Part shown: in pieces, positions 42,959 through 52,183 of the stretch
How the letters are laid out: each line of letters opens with the position of its first letter
Numbering within the stretch: the first letter of the stretch is position 1
DNA from: Devosia litorisediminis
GTDB lineage: Bacteria > Pseudomonadota > Alphaproteobacteria > Rhizobiales > Devosiaceae
NCBI RefSeq assembly: GCF_018334155.1
Contig: NZ_JAGXTP010000001.1
Coordinates: 2,607,821-2,671,820 of the forward strand
Direction of reading: 5' to 3'
DNA length: 64,000 bases
Translations under genes and position numbers: made by a program
Notes under the pieces: generated by a model
The model's input: the letters and a program-made list of their open reading frames with translations, nothing else
What the model was told of the DNA's origin: nothing
The model's database searches: none

Positions 42959-43018
42959 ATGGGCGAACACAAGAACGCGGTCGGGCGCCGCCATCACCTT
43001 CCCAGCGAAGTCACATAG
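42959..43018 (+). CDS. Possible 19-residue stress peptide
   Basis: A 19-codon ORF starting with MGEHKN, basic in the middle (GRRHH), ending SEVT. The ATG at 42959 has GGGGGAG 7 bases upstream, which is nearly ideal; an ATG two codons earlier is too close to it. An EcfG-type promoter ends 31 bases before the ATG. It is too short for family assignment. It could alternatively be a leader ahead of the ctaG gene. Confidence 0.45.
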   Translation: MGEHKNAVGRRHHLPSEVT

Positions 43019-43033
43019 ACGAGCGCGGTGCGG

Positions 43034-43777
43034 ATGGAAGCGTCACAAATCAGCACAAGCTATTGCGGTCCTGCTCCCCTTCCAGATGATCTGCTGGGAC
43101 GATGGAATTTTGACCCAGTCCTGATCGCGGCGATGGTTCTTGCCGGGCTGTCATTCGCCTTTCTGCGCAGAAACGCCACGCAGCGTGAAAGCGGCGGGTT
43201 TGTGCTCGGCATGGTGACGCTGATAGTCATTTTCATCAGCCCACTCTGCGCCCTGACGGTGTCGCTGTTCTCTGCCCGGGTGGTGCACCATGCTTTGCTC
43301 GTCGCGATAGCCGCGCCGCTGCTCGCCATGGCCCTGCCCCGCCTGCAACGAAATCTGGCCTCGCTGGCGTTTCCGCTTTTGGCCTTGCACACCGTGATCT
43401 TCTGGCTCTGGCATGCGCCAGACTTTTACGCTGTCGCTCTGGCTGACACAGCTGTGTACTGGTTGATGCAGATATCCCTTCTGGGCAGCGCTATGTTGCT
43501 CTGGGCGGCCGTTCTGGGAGCGCCTGCGGGATCCGCTATTGCAGTCCTGCTGGGTGCCACCGCGCAGATGGGTTTTCTGGGTGCCCTTCTGGTCTTCGCC
43601 AGCCAGCCACTTTATCTCCCCCACTTTTTGACCACTCAGCCATTTGGCTTTGATCCACTTGTCGACCAGCAACTGGCCGGGCTGGTCATGTGGGTGCCGG
43701 CAAGCCTGCCCTATCTCGCCATTGCGCTGGTTCGGCTGCTTGGCTGGCTGCGCCAACCGCGCGTGCAGCCATCGTGA
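43034..43777 (+). CDS. CtaG-type cytochrome c oxidase assembly protein (caa3 family)
   Basis: A 247-residue inner-membrane protein with about seven helices. It has the caa3_CtaG pattern: ISPLCALTVSLFSARVVHHALLVAIAAPLLA, FWLWHAPDFYAVAL and DPLVDQQLAGLVMWVPASLPY. It helps supply copper to the oxidase. ATG at 43034 is used; a GTG at 43028 lies 2 codons upstream. It overlaps the CopD-like gene by 4 bases. It is the first gene of the oxidase cluster. Confidence 0.88.
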   Translation: MEASQISTSYCGPAPLPDDLLGRWNFDPVLIAAMVLAGLSFAFLRRNATQRESGGFVLGMVTLIVIFISPLCALTVSLFSARVVHHALLVAIAAPLLAMALPRLQRNLASLAFPLLALHTVIFWLWHAPDFYAVALADTAVYWLMQISLLGSAMLLWAAVLGAPAGSAIAVLLGATAQMGFLGALLVFASQPLYLPHFLTTQPFGFDPLVDQQLAGLVMWVPASLPYLAIALVRLLGWLRQPRVQPS

Positions 43778-44274
43778 TCGCAACCCTTCTCAAAGCCGCG
43801 CATATTCTGGCCATCGGCCTGTGGGCTGCCGGTCTGCTCAGCCTGCCATTGCTATTCGCGCAGCGGCGAGGGCTGGAGGACAAGGCGCTCTATGATCTGC
43901 ACAACTTCACGCGGTTTCTTTATGTGGCGATTGTATCACCGGCGGCCTTTGTCGCTATCGCCTCGGGCACGGGCCTGATCTTTGTTGAGGCGACCTTCAC
44001 CCCGTGGTTCAGCGTCAAACTGGCCTTTGTCGGTGCCATGGTGCTGATCCACGTCACAACGGGTCTTGTCATTCTGCGCCTGTTCGAGCCGGGGCAGCGC
44101 TATTCGCCACTGCGCCTGGCCATCACCATGGTGCTGACCGGGGCAGTCATCGCCAGCATTCTCATCGTGGTTCTGGGCAAACCCGAACTGATGCGGTTTG
44201 GCCCGCTTGATGACTTCTTCGCCCCGGGCGCGCTGGGCCAGGGGCTGCCTGACTCTATTGCTTGGTGGAGATGA
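43774..44274 (+). CDS. CopD-family membrane protein
   Basis: A 166-residue protein with about four membrane helices. It begins at a GTG that overlaps the CtaG stop codon (GTGA). LLKAAHILAIGLWAAGLLSLPLLFAQRRG and LYDLHNFTRFLYVAIVSPAAFVAIASGTGLI follow the CopD/HemJ-like pattern, where the conserved histidines may bind copper or heme. Given the surrounding genes it probably helps to assemble the terminal oxidase. Its last 20 bases overlap the converging DUF2231 gene. Confidence 0.8.
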   Translation: MIATLLKAAHILAIGLWAAGLLSLPLLFAQRRGLEDKALYDLHNFTRFLYVAIVSPAAFVAIASGTGLIFVEATFTPWFSVKLAFVGAMVLIHVTTGLVILRLFEPGQRYSPLRLAITMVLTGAVIASILIVVLGKPELMRFGPLDDFFAPGALGQGLPDSIAWWR

Positions 44275-44806
44275 TGAGGCCCACACCGTGATCGAACACC
44301 AGCTTGCCACCATGCCAGCCCGCCAGAGCGGTCAGAATTGTCGCCAGCACGGACAGCAAAATGCCGTGCGGCAGGATGGCCTCCGGGTAATTGAGGCGCA
44401 GCCCCCAATTGGCACCGATTACGGCCAGCAGCGTCATGGCGGCGATGGCATGGTTCCAGCTGGCTACGCGGACGCGAATGCCGGGCACAGCCAGCAACTC
44501 GGCGGTACCCGCGATCGAGGCGATCAGCCCAAACACAAAGGCCACGCCGCTGGCCCAGATGCCCACTTCGCGCCAGAACAGATCGCCATTGAGCCAGTAG
44601 AGCCCGTCGACGCCGAGTGTGCAGACCACCAGCGCAATGGGGAAATGCACCAGCATGGCGTGGATGGGGTGGCCGGCCACCGCGATGGCCGAGCCGATAT
44701 CCTGACCGGCAACGTCGCGGATAGCGGGGTTTGGATGCTGGGACATCGCCTCGGGCGGCGTCTCTTCGTGCTCGACTTCATTCTCAAAACTGTCGCTTTT
44801 GGCCAT
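44255..44806 (-). CDS. DUF2231 membrane protein
   Basis: A 183-residue protein with a hydrophilic N-terminus and four membrane helices. HPIHAMLVHFPIALVVCTLGVDGLYWLNG is the DUF2231 signature, with conserved His residues that may bind metal or heme. The family often neighbours oxidase genes, but the role is unknown. It reads opposite to the rest of the oxidase cluster. Its start region overlaps the 5' end of the subunit II gene if that gene uses an upstream GTG. Confidence 0.88.
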   Translation of the reverse strand: MAKSDSFENEVEHEETPPEAMSQHPNPAIRDVAGQDIGSAIAVAGHPIHAMLVHFPIALVVCTLGVDGLYWLNGDLFWREVGIWASGVAFVFGLIASIAGTAELLAVPGIRVRVASWNHAIAAMTLLAVIGANWGLRLNYPEAILPHGILLSVLATILTALAGWHGGKLVFDHGVGLIISTKQ

Positions 44807-45484
44807 TGCCGAATTCCCCTGCCCAAGTTTGCTGCTCTAGCAGCAACGCCGCTGCTGCTGTCTGGTTGCGCCACACCGCTCTCGACCTTGAACCCGGCGG
44901 GCCCGGCAGCCGCCAATATCGCCCTGCTCTGGTGGGTGATGTTCTGGGGCGCCGTTGTGTTGTTCGGCGTGGTGCTGACGCTGCTGACTCTGAGCTTTGT
45001 GCGCCCTGACTGGATCAGCGCCATCAAGCCGCGCCAGTGGATTATCGGCGGGGGGCTGGTACTGCCAGTGCCCATTCTGATCGCCCTGCTGGTGACCGCC
45101 CTTATCTTGGGTGAAAGCCTGCTGCCGCGACAGAACGGTGCCGCTCCAATGCGCGTGCAAGCCCATGCCAGCCAGTGGCAATGGCAATTCTCCTATCCGG
45201 GGACCGATCTTCTAAGCGAAGACCTGCACCTGCCAGCGGGTGAGCCGGTCGATATCGTGGTGACGGCGAGCGACGTTATCCACGCGTTCTGGGTGCCACG
45301 CCTGGGTGGCAAGATCGATGCCATACCCGGCCACACCAATATCATTCGCCTGCAAGCGGACGAGCCCGGAATCTATCGCGGCATCTGCGCCGAATATTGC
45401 GGCGAGGGCCATGAACGCATGGGCTTTGTGGTCGAGGCGCACGCGCCTGACGCCTTTTCTGCAATCATTGGAGCCGGGCAATGA
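44768..45484 (+). CDS. coxB: Cytochrome c oxidase subunit II
   Basis: A CuA-carrying subunit. A lipobox-like LLLSGC suggests a lipoprotein. Two membrane helices (about residues 35-100) precede the periplasmic domain, which has WQWQFSYPG, DVIHAFWVPRLGGKIDAIPGH and the CuA ligands in CAEYCGEGHERM. There is no heme c domain. The start is uncertain: GTG 44768 is the nearest conventional start, but a shorter product from CTG 44819 would place the lipobox at a normal signal-peptide distance. The end overlaps the subunit I gene by 4 bases (ATGA). Confidence 0.88.
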   Translation: MLDFILKTVAFGHCRIPLPKFAALAATPLLLSGCATPLSTLNPAGPAAANIALLWWVMFWGAVVLFGVVLTLLTLSFVRPDWISAIKPRQWIIGGGLVLPVPILIALLVTALILGESLLPRQNGAAPMRVQAHASQWQWQFSYPGTDLLSEDLHLPAGEPVDIVVTASDVIHAFWVPRLGGKIDAIPGHTNIIRLQADEPGIYRGICAEYCGEGHERMGFVVEAHAPDAFSAIIGAGQ

Positions 45485-47979
45485 GCCGAGCCGAACAGTC
45501 CCCCATTGGATTGCACAAAGCGCTTGAGGACATCTGGTCGACGCCGCCCGGCTGGGGGCAGTTCTCGGCCGTCAATCATACCATTCTGGGCAAGCGCTTC
45601 ATGGCGTTGGCGCTGATCTTTTTCACCATTGGCGGCGTACTCGCCATGTTGATCCGCGCGCAATTGGCGACGCCGGCCAGCGCTTTCATCGGCCCCGAAG
45701 TCTACAACCAGATCTTCACCATGCATGGCACGGTGATGATGTTCCTGTTCGCCATTCCGATGTTCGAGGGTCTGGCGATCTACATGCTGCCCAAAATGCT
45801 GGGCGCGCGAGACCTCGCCTTCCCGCGCATGACGGCCTACGGCTTCTGGTGCTATCTGTTTGGCGGGGCGATCCTGATCATTGCCATGCTGGCGGGCTAT
45901 GCACCCAATGCCGGCTGGTTCATGTACACCCCGCTCTCATCGGGAACCTACTCGCCGGGCATCAATGCCGATATCTGGTTGATCGGCATCACCTTCGTTG
46001 AAATTTCGGCGATTACTGCCGCCATTGAAATCGTGGTGAGCGTACTCAAGATGCGGGCGCCGGGCATGTCGCTGGAACGCATGCCGATCTTTGGCTGGTA
46101 CATGCTGGTCACAGGCGGCATGATGGTGGTGGGTTTCCCACCGCTGATCCTGGGCTCGATCCTGCTCGAAATGGAGCGGGCTTTTGACCTGCCCTATTTC
46201 GATCCGACAAGAGGCGGTGATCCGCTGCTGTGGCAGCACCTGTTCTGGCTGTTCGGGCATCCCGAGGTCTATATCATCTTCCTGCCCGCTGCGGGCGTGC
46301 TCTCCACCATCATTCCGACGTTCGCGCGCCGTCCCCTGATCGGCTACGAGGCGGTGATCGTGGCGATTGTCGCCATGGCCTTTCTCAGTTTCGGGCTTTG
46401 GGTGCACCACATGTTCACCGTCGGCATCCCGCAGCTGGCGCTGGCCTTTTTCTCGGCTGCCAGTGCCCTGGTGGCCATTCCCACTGCCGTGCAGATCTTC
46501 ACCTGGATCGGCACCATTGCCGGCGGGCGGCCGAAGTTCGATATCCCCATGCTCTATGTCGTGGGGTTCTTCATCGTCTTCGTGTGTGGCGGGCTCACCG
46601 GGGTGATGCTGGCCATGGTGCCGTTCAACAGCCAGGCCCATGACAGCTATTTCGTCGTTGCGCATCTGCACTATGTGCTGGTTGGCGGGTTTGTCTTTCC
46701 GATGCTGGCGGCTCTCTATTACTGGCTGCCCCACTTCACCGGGCGCCGTAGCGTCTACCGGCTTTCAGTGCCCGCGTTCTGGCTGATCCTGATCGGCTTC
46801 AACCTGACTTTCTTTCTGATGCACCTGACCGGATTGATGGGCATGCCACGGCGCATCTCCACCTATCCCTCCAATTGGGGTTGGGACTGGCTGAACCTGC
46901 TCTCCTCATTTGGCAGTTTCATCATGACCATGGGCTTTGCCCTGGTGCTGACCGATATCATTCTGCAATTCCGCTTCGGCCCGCGCGGCCAGCGCAATCC
47001 CTGGGGTGCTCGCACGCTGGAATGGGCCATGCCGACACCACCGGCCAGCTACAATTTCGCAGCGCTGCCCGCCATTGACCGCCGGGCCGATGATCTGGAC
47101 ACCAATGCGATCGGCCCCGATCTGGCGCGTGGTGCTGGCTATCTTGGCTTTGCCCGGGCGGGGCGACAGGAGACGCTGGGGATCGACACGCTCAGTGGTC
47201 GACCCGACCACGTCATCATCCTGCCCCAGCGCAGCTTCCTGCCGCTCTGGACCGCCTTGGTGACAGGGGTGTTCTTCCTCAGCCTGCTGTTCAAGCTTTA
47301 CTGGCTGACGCCGGTGGCGGCCTGTGTGGTCATCGCTCTGTTTTGCCTGTGGCCACGCGGACTGGGCAGCACACGCGATACCGGTCCCATCGACATAGGC
47401 CAGGGCGAGGCTGTTCCGACCGACAGTGAGGTCAAGAACAACGTCACCTATTGGGCCAGCCTGCTGGCCATTGCGGCCGATGCGACGCTGTATAGCGCGC
47501 TGTTGTTCGGGGCGCTGTATCTGCCCGTGGTGAGCAGTGGCTGGACCGGTGAGGCGGCACCGTTGAACGGTCTGGCCGCCCTGTCCGTGCCGGCGGCTCT
47601 GGCTGCGGCTTTTTGCGCCCGGCGGGCCCGTCGCGCCAATGCTGGTGCGCGCGGCCCAGCGGGCTGGCTGCTGGGTGCGGTTGGGCTGGCACTGCTGGCA
47701 GCCTGCGCCTGCCTGATCGGCATCATGATGCTTGATGATCCCACCAGCCACGCCAATCCGGCCCTGCGGCTGGCGCTGTTCGCCTATGGCGCCCTGCATG
47801 CCACGATCGCTGCGATCATGGCCGGACATGCGTGGTGGCGATGGCGGACGGGATTTGTTTCCGCGTTGCGCGCCACCGATCTTCGCCTGACCGTATTGTG
47901 GGCCGATTATGCGGCGCTGACCCTGTTGCCCGCCTGGGCTATTCAACTGGTCCTGCTGCAGGCGGGTGGTGGCGCATGA
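45481..47979 (+). CDS. Cytochrome c oxidase, fused subunits I and III
   Basis: An 832-residue membrane protein. The first 560 residues are subunit I, with His260/Glu262 in GHPEVY (an A1-type D-channel Glu), the CuB pair His309-His310 in WVHHM, and the heme ligands His395 and His397 in VAHLHYVL. The C-terminal 250 residues have seven further helices and resemble subunit III (VTYWASLLAIAADATLYSALLFGALYL). Fusion of the two occurs in some caa3-like and rhizobial alternative oxidases. The start overlaps the coxB stop. Confidence 0.92.
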   Translation: MSRAEQSPIGLHKALEDIWSTPPGWGQFSAVNHTILGKRFMALALIFFTIGGVLAMLIRAQLATPASAFIGPEVYNQIFTMHGTVMMFLFAIPMFEGLAIYMLPKMLGARDLAFPRMTAYGFWCYLFGGAILIIAMLAGYAPNAGWFMYTPLSSGTYSPGINADIWLIGITFVEISAITAAIEIVVSVLKMRAPGMSLERMPIFGWYMLVTGGMMVVGFPPLILGSILLEMERAFDLPYFDPTRGGDPLLWQHLFWLFGHPEVYIIFLPAAGVLSTIIPTFARRPLIGYEAVIVAIVAMAFLSFGLWVHHMFTVGIPQLALAFFSAASALVAIPTAVQIFTWIGTIAGGRPKFDIPMLYVVGFFIVFVCGGLTGVMLAMVPFNSQAHDSYFVVAHLHYVLVGGFVFPMLAALYYWLPHFTGRRSVYRLSVPAFWLILIGFNLTFFLMHLTGLMGMPRRISTYPSNWGWDWLNLLSSFGSFIMTMGFALVLTDIILQFRFGPRGQRNPWGARTLEWAMPTPPASYNFAALPAIDRRADDLDTNAIGPDLARGAGYLGFARAGRQETLGIDTLSGRPDHVIILPQRSFLPLWTALVTGVFFLSLLFKLYWLTPVAACVVIALFCLWPRGLGSTRDTGPIDIGQGEAVPTDSEVKNNVTYWASLLAIAADATLYSALLFGALYLPVVSSGWTGEAAPLNGLAALSVPAALAAAFCARRARRANAGARGPAGWLLGAVGLALLAACACLIGIMMLDDPTSHANPALRLALFAYGALHATIAAIMAGHAWWRWRTGFVSALRATDLRLTVLWADYAALTLLPAWAIQLVLLQAGGGA

Positions 47980-48281
47980 CCCGCATCATCGCGCCCTTTC
48001 TGATCGGCTTTACGCTGTGGAGCGCGGCGTTTGTTGGGCTATACGCCGTGCAGGGACTGGGCTGTCATTGGGGCTGGGGCCCCGGCCTGCACCGCGGCGT
48101 TCTGACCGCTGGCTATCTGCTCACGCTGGCCATCATCGGCTGGGTGATCCACTGGCAGTTTGCGCGGCGATCAGACCCCAGCACAATGGTTCAACGTGTC
48201 GGTGTGATGCTCTCAATCTGCGCCCTGATCGCCAGCGCCGTCATTTTCGCTCCCAGTCTCTACGCCAGCCTGTGCATCTAG
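47976..48281 (+). CDS. Small three-helix membrane protein of the oxidase operon
   Basis: A 101-residue protein with three hydrophobic helices (IIAPFLIGFTLWSAAFVGLYAVQGLG, LTAGYLLTLAIIGWVIHWQF, VMLSICALIASAVIFAPSLYA). The GCHWGWGPGLHR loop is recognisable in small proteins that end cox operons in Hyphomicrobiales. Its ATG overlaps the stop of the fused subunit gene. Possibly a small structural subunit; no catalytic residues are seen. Confidence 0.8.
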   Translation: MTRIIAPFLIGFTLWSAAFVGLYAVQGLGCHWGWGPGLHRGVLTAGYLLTLAIIGWVIHWQFARRSDPSTMVQRVGVMLSICALIASAVIFAPSLYASLCI

Positions 48282-48297
48282 GCCGAGGGCGACATGA

Positions 48298-49749
48298 TCA
48301 ACCGGAAAGCCCGCCAATGCAGGAATATTTTAGCTCGGTGAACTCCAGAATGCCGTGATGTGATCCTTCACGGGAATTGCCACTCTGCTTGACGCCGCCG
48401 AACGGTGCCAGTTCGGTCGAGATCACGCCGGTATTGACGCCAACCATGCCGTATTCAAGGCGCTCCATGACCGAGAACATGCGGGCAGCATTCTGGGTAT
48501 AGAAGTAGGCCGCAAGACCGGTTTCGGAGTCATTGGCCGCGGCAATCACCTCGTCTTCGTCGGTGAAGCGGAAAACCGGCGCGAGGGGACCAAAGGTCTC
48601 CTCATTGGCCAGTGCCATGGTGGCGTTGACGCCGGTCAGTACGGTGGGTTCGAAAAAGGTCTGCCCCAGAGCATGTCGCTTGCCACCCAGTTCAACCCTG
48701 GCGCCTTTGGCGAGCGCATCGGCGATATGGGACTGAACCTTGGCCACCGCTTCCTCGGTTATCAACGGTCCCTGGACAACCCCATCGGCAAAACCGTCGC
48801 CGACCCTTAGCGCCCGGACACGTTCGACCAACCTTGCAATGAAGGCATCGTGGATATTGTCCTGCACATAGATGCGATTGGTACAGACACAGGTCTGGCC
48901 CATATTGCGGAACTTGGAGAGAATGGCGCCGTCCACCGCCGCATCGAGATCGGCATCTTCGAAGACGATGAAGGGGGCATTGCCACCCAGTTCAAGCGCC
49001 ACTTTCTTGACCGTGCCAGCGGCCTGCCGCATCAGGATCCTGCCCACCTCGGTGGACCCCGTGAAACCGACAAGGCGAACCTTGGGATGAGAGGTCAGCA
49101 CGCCGCCAATGGCAATGGCGTCGCCGGTGATCACATTGAGCGTACCCGCCGGAAACTCGGCGCGCTGCGCCAGTTCAGCCAGAGCCAATGCGGTCAGTGG
49201 AGTCTCGGGCGCAGGCTTGAGGACGACGGTGCAGCCAGCGGCCAGGGCCGGGCCGACCTTGCGCGTGATCATGGCCGCGGGAAAATTCCAGGGGGTGATC
49301 GCGGCCACCACACCGATGGGCTGGCGCAATACCATGATGCGCGCGTCGGCACGATGGGCAGGCAGCAGTTCACCCGCAATACGTTTGGCCTCTTCGGCAT
49401 AGAATTCGACATAGGAAGCGGCATAGTCGATTTCGCCCAGCGCCTCGGCAAAGGGCTTGCCCTGTTCGCTGGTCAGTATGGTCGCAAGATCATCGCGATT
49501 GGCGATGATCAGTTCAAACCATTTGCGCAGGATGGCGCCCCTATCCTTGGCGGTGCGCGCCGCCCATGGGTGGAAGGCGGCCTGAGCCGCCTCGACGGCT
49601 TCGGTCGCCTCGGCAGCCCCATGATGGGGGACCTTGGCGATAAGCTCGCCATTAGCCGGATTGAGGACCGCTGTGGTGGCCTCGCCGATGAACTGGCCAT
49701 TAATCAGGCTTTGCGTCCGCAGCAGGGTGGGATCGGCGAGAGTGCGCAT
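48298..49749 (-). CDS. gabD: Succinate-semialdehyde dehydrogenase (NADP+)
   Basis: A 483-residue aldehyde dehydrogenase that oxidises succinate semialdehyde to succinate. Catalytic Cys287 lies in NMGQTCVCTNRIYV and the general base Glu in ALELGGNAPFIVFE. ITPWNFPAAMITRKVGPALAAGCTVVLKPAPETPL is the cofactor region. ATG 49749 has AGGAG about 8 bases upstream; a longer frame upstream has no signal. It follows gabT on the same strand with a 14-base gap, so the pair runs gabT then gabD in one operon. Confidence 0.95.
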   Translation of the reverse strand: MRTLADPTLLRTQSLINGQFIGEATTAVLNPANGELIAKVPHHGAAEATEAVEAAQAAFHPWAARTAKDRGAILRKWFELIIANRDDLATILTSEQGKPFAEALGEIDYAASYVEFYAEEAKRIAGELLPAHRADARIMVLRQPIGVVAAITPWNFPAAMITRKVGPALAAGCTVVLKPAPETPLTALALAELAQRAEFPAGTLNVITGDAIAIGGVLTSHPKVRLVGFTGSTEVGRILMRQAAGTVKKVALELGGNAPFIVFEDADLDAAVDGAILSKFRNMGQTCVCTNRIYVQDNIHDAFIARLVERVRALRVGDGFADGVVQGPLITEEAVAKVQSHIADALAKGARVELGGKRHALGQTFFEPTVLTGVNATMALANEETFGPLAPVFRFTDEDEVIAAANDSETGLAAYFYTQNAARMFSVMERLEYGMVGVNTGVISTELAPFGGVKQSGNSREGSHHGILEFTELKYSCIGGLSG

Positions 49750-49763
49750 GTGTGGCTCCTGAA

Positions 49764-51041
49764 CTATTGCGCTGCAACCAGAGCGCGGCCGAGCTTGACG
49801 AGCCCCTCTTCGAGCAGCGCATCGGATATGGTCAGTGGGTTGAGAACGCGGATGGTGTTGCCATGGATGCCGCATGAGAGCAGCACGAGACCATCGGCCA
49901 GCGCTGTCTGAATGACGCGTTTGGTGGTTGCCGCATCGGGTTCGCCACTGTCGGTGACGATATCAAAAGCAATCATGGCGCCGGGGCCACGAATAGCCGA
50001 GATGGGCACGCCGTCATTGCGCAGAGCCAGTTTATCCAGCGCGCCACGGATGGTGGCACCAATCGCATCGGCGCGGGCCAGCAGGCCTTCTTCGGCAATC
50101 ACATCGAGCACAGCAAGAGCGGCGGCACAGGCCATGGGGCTGCCGGCGTAGGTGCCGCCCAGGCCACCGGGTTCGGCAGCATCCATGATGTCCGCCCGCC
50201 CGATGACGCCCGAGAGGGGGAAACCACCCGCCAGGGATTTGGCGACGGTCAGTAGATCGGGTTCTACCCCGGAATGCTCGATGCCGAACATCTTGCCTGT
50301 GCGGGCAAAGCCGGTCTGGACTTCATCGGCGATCAGCACGATGCCATGGGTGTCGCAGGCTTGGCGCAACGCCTGCAGCAGTTCGGTCGGCGCAGGCAGG
50401 AAGCCCCCTTCACCCTGTACAGGCTCGATAATGATGGCGGCCACATCAGTGGGCGCAATGTCGGCCCGGAATAAGGTGTCCAGCGCGCGCAGCGTGTCAG
50501 CGACACTGACGCCATGACTCGCTGCCGGGAATGGCAGGTGGTAGATGGCTGGTGGCGCGACGCCAAATTTGACCTTGTAGGGCGCGACCTTGCCGGTCAG
50601 CGCCATGGTCAGCGTGGTGCGACCATGAAAACCGCCGCTAAAGGCGATCACGCCGGGTCGCCCGGTGGAAGCCCGGGCAATCTTGATGGCGTTCTCAACC
50701 GCTTCGGCGCCGGTGGAAAACAGTACTGACTTCGCTGGTGCGTTGAACGGCGCCAACCCATTGAGCCGCTCGCACAGCGCGACATAGGGTTCGTAGGGCA
50801 TGATCTGGAAAGCGGTGTGGGTGAAGTGATCGAGTTGATCGCGCACGGCCGCCATCACCTTGGGGTGGCGGTGACCCGTATTGAGCACCGCAATGCCTCC
50901 CGCAAAATCGATGTAGCGATTGCCGTCAATGTCCCAGATTTCCGAATTCTCGGCGCGCTGGGCATAGACCGGGAAGGCACTAGCGAGCCCGCGCGGGATG
51001 GCGGCGAGGTGGCGGTCGCGAAGGTCGGAATTGTGGGACAT
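49764..51041 (-). CDS. gabT: 4-aminobutyrate aminotransferase
   Basis: A 425-residue PLP enzyme. It moves the amino group of GABA to 2-oxoglutarate, making succinate semialdehyde for GabD. The PLP lysine is Lys268 in VAKSLAGGFPLSG; the class III signature LIADEVQTGFARTGKMFG and the SGGFHGRTTLTMALTG stretch are clear. ATG at 51041 is favoured over an in-frame GTG at 51050. The divergent LysR regulator gene begins 105 bases away and probably controls it. Confidence 0.95.
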   Translation of the reverse strand: MSHNSDLRDRHLAAIPRGLASAFPVYAQRAENSEIWDIDGNRYIDFAGGIAVLNTGHRHPKVMAAVRDQLDHFTHTAFQIMPYEPYVALCERLNGLAPFNAPAKSVLFSTGAEAVENAIKIARASTGRPGVIAFSGGFHGRTTLTMALTGKVAPYKVKFGVAPPAIYHLPFPAASHGVSVADTLRALDTLFRADIAPTDVAAIIIEPVQGEGGFLPAPTELLQALRQACDTHGIVLIADEVQTGFARTGKMFGIEHSGVEPDLLTVAKSLAGGFPLSGVIGRADIMDAAEPGGLGGTYAGSPMACAAALAVLDVIAEEGLLARADAIGATIRGALDKLALRNDGVPISAIRGPGAMIAFDIVTDSGEPDAATTKRVIQTALADGLVLLSCGIHGNTIRVLNPLTISDALLEEGLVKLGRALVAAQ

Positions 51042-51115
51042 GGGGCGCACTCTGGGAGCAAGATCTGATCCCCCATTGTTACCGTGCGCAGCATCACACC
51101 CGTAGCAGATTGATT

Positions 51116-51131
51116 TGCATACAGTGGTGCA
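51116..51131. promoter_or_regulatory. Candidate LysR box in the gabT/LysR gap
   Basis: TGCA-N8-TGCA lies in the divergent gap and includes a T-N11-A element typical of LysR sites. It is 15 bases before the LysR start. Confidence 0.35.
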
Positions 51132-51146
51132 TTAAAGCTTCCACTC

Positions 51147-52040
51147 ATGAGTGCTGACGGACCCAACCTCCCCCCATTGATCATGCTGCGCGCCTTCGAA
51201 GCGGTGGCGCGAATGGGCAGCATGCGCAAGGCGGCGGACGATATTGGCGTCAGCCATACGGTGGTGAGCCGCCATGTGCGCAATCTCGAACACTGGATGG
51301 ACCAGAAACTGGTGACGGCGACGCCGCGCGGGGTGGTGCTGACAGCAGCGGGTGAAACGCTGGTCGCGTCGGTTACCCGAGCCTTCCGGATTATTGCCAA
51401 CACCACGGCCGAACTGCGCCCCGCCTCGCCGCGCGCCGGTCTGCGTATCTGGTGCATGCCGGGACTGGCCACACGCTGGTTGACGCCGCGTCTATCGGAT
51501 ATCGAAGCGGCAATGGGATCGGTGGAGATCAGTCTGCGGGCGATTGATCGCCTGCCCGACTTTGCCGCACACGAAGCCGATCTGATGATCGGGTTCGGCC
51601 GGTTTGATGATCTGCCGACTGGCGCCCGACGGCTGATCCTGCCGCGCATGTTTCCGGTTGCCAGTCCGGCATGGATTGCCCGCAATGGCGCACCAGCGGA
51701 TCTTTCAGCCTTGGCACAGGCCCCCCTGATCCACGAGGAAAGCCGCCAGCAATGGACGGACTGGTTTGAGGCGATGGGCACCCGGCTGAGCGCGCAATTG
51801 CGCGGGCCGCGCCTGTGGGATGCCAATCTGGGCTTTGACGCCGCACTGGCGGGTCAGGGTATTGCGCTGGTGACCCGACTGACGGCTGGCAGCGAGATCG
51901 ACAATGGCCGGCTGGTGGAAATCCTCGACAGCAAAGTGCGGCTGGGTGGCTATTATCTGGTGGCGGCACCGCAGCGTCTGGGTGACCCTACGCTGACCCG
52001 GTTCGAGCGTTGGCTCGAGGACAACCTGCCGCGCGAGTGA
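51147..52040 (+). CDS. LysR-type regulator (GcvA-like), probable gab regulator
   Basis: A 297-residue regulator. The helix-turn-helix is AFEAVARMGSMRKAADDIGVSHTVVSRHVRNLE. VVLTAAGETLVASVTRAFRIIANTTAEL links to the effector domain, whose MPGLATRWLTPRLSDIEAAMG segment is of the GcvA type. It diverges from gabT across a 105-base gap, the classic LysR arrangement. GABA or a downstream product is the likely inducer; this is inference. Confidence 0.9.
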   Translation: MSADGPNLPPLIMLRAFEAVARMGSMRKAADDIGVSHTVVSRHVRNLEHWMDQKLVTATPRGVVLTAAGETLVASVTRAFRIIANTTAELRPASPRAGLRIWCMPGLATRWLTPRLSDIEAAMGSVEISLRAIDRLPDFAAHEADLMIGFGRFDDLPTGARRLILPRMFPVASPAWIARNGAPADLSALAQAPLIHEESRQQWTDWFEAMGTRLSAQLRGPRLWDANLGFDAALAGQGIALVTRLTAGSEIDNGRLVEILDSKVRLGGYYLVAAPQRLGDPTLTRFERWLEDNLPRE

Positions 52041-52183
52041 GCGTTGCGCACGTACGCGAGCGCGCATGATTGTGGGCCGCGCAGCACGGCTGTCCAGAGC
52101 GTTTTTGACAATTGTCCGGCTTGACGCGACAGGGGAGCAACCCGACTTTAAAGGGGCCTTTTGTCAACAACACGCGTCCCGTC

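Noticed and set aside
46906..47946. 346-codon minus-strand frame opposite the oxidase fusion
   Set aside because: Gln/Arg/Gly-rich shadow frame without any domain or ribosome binding site.
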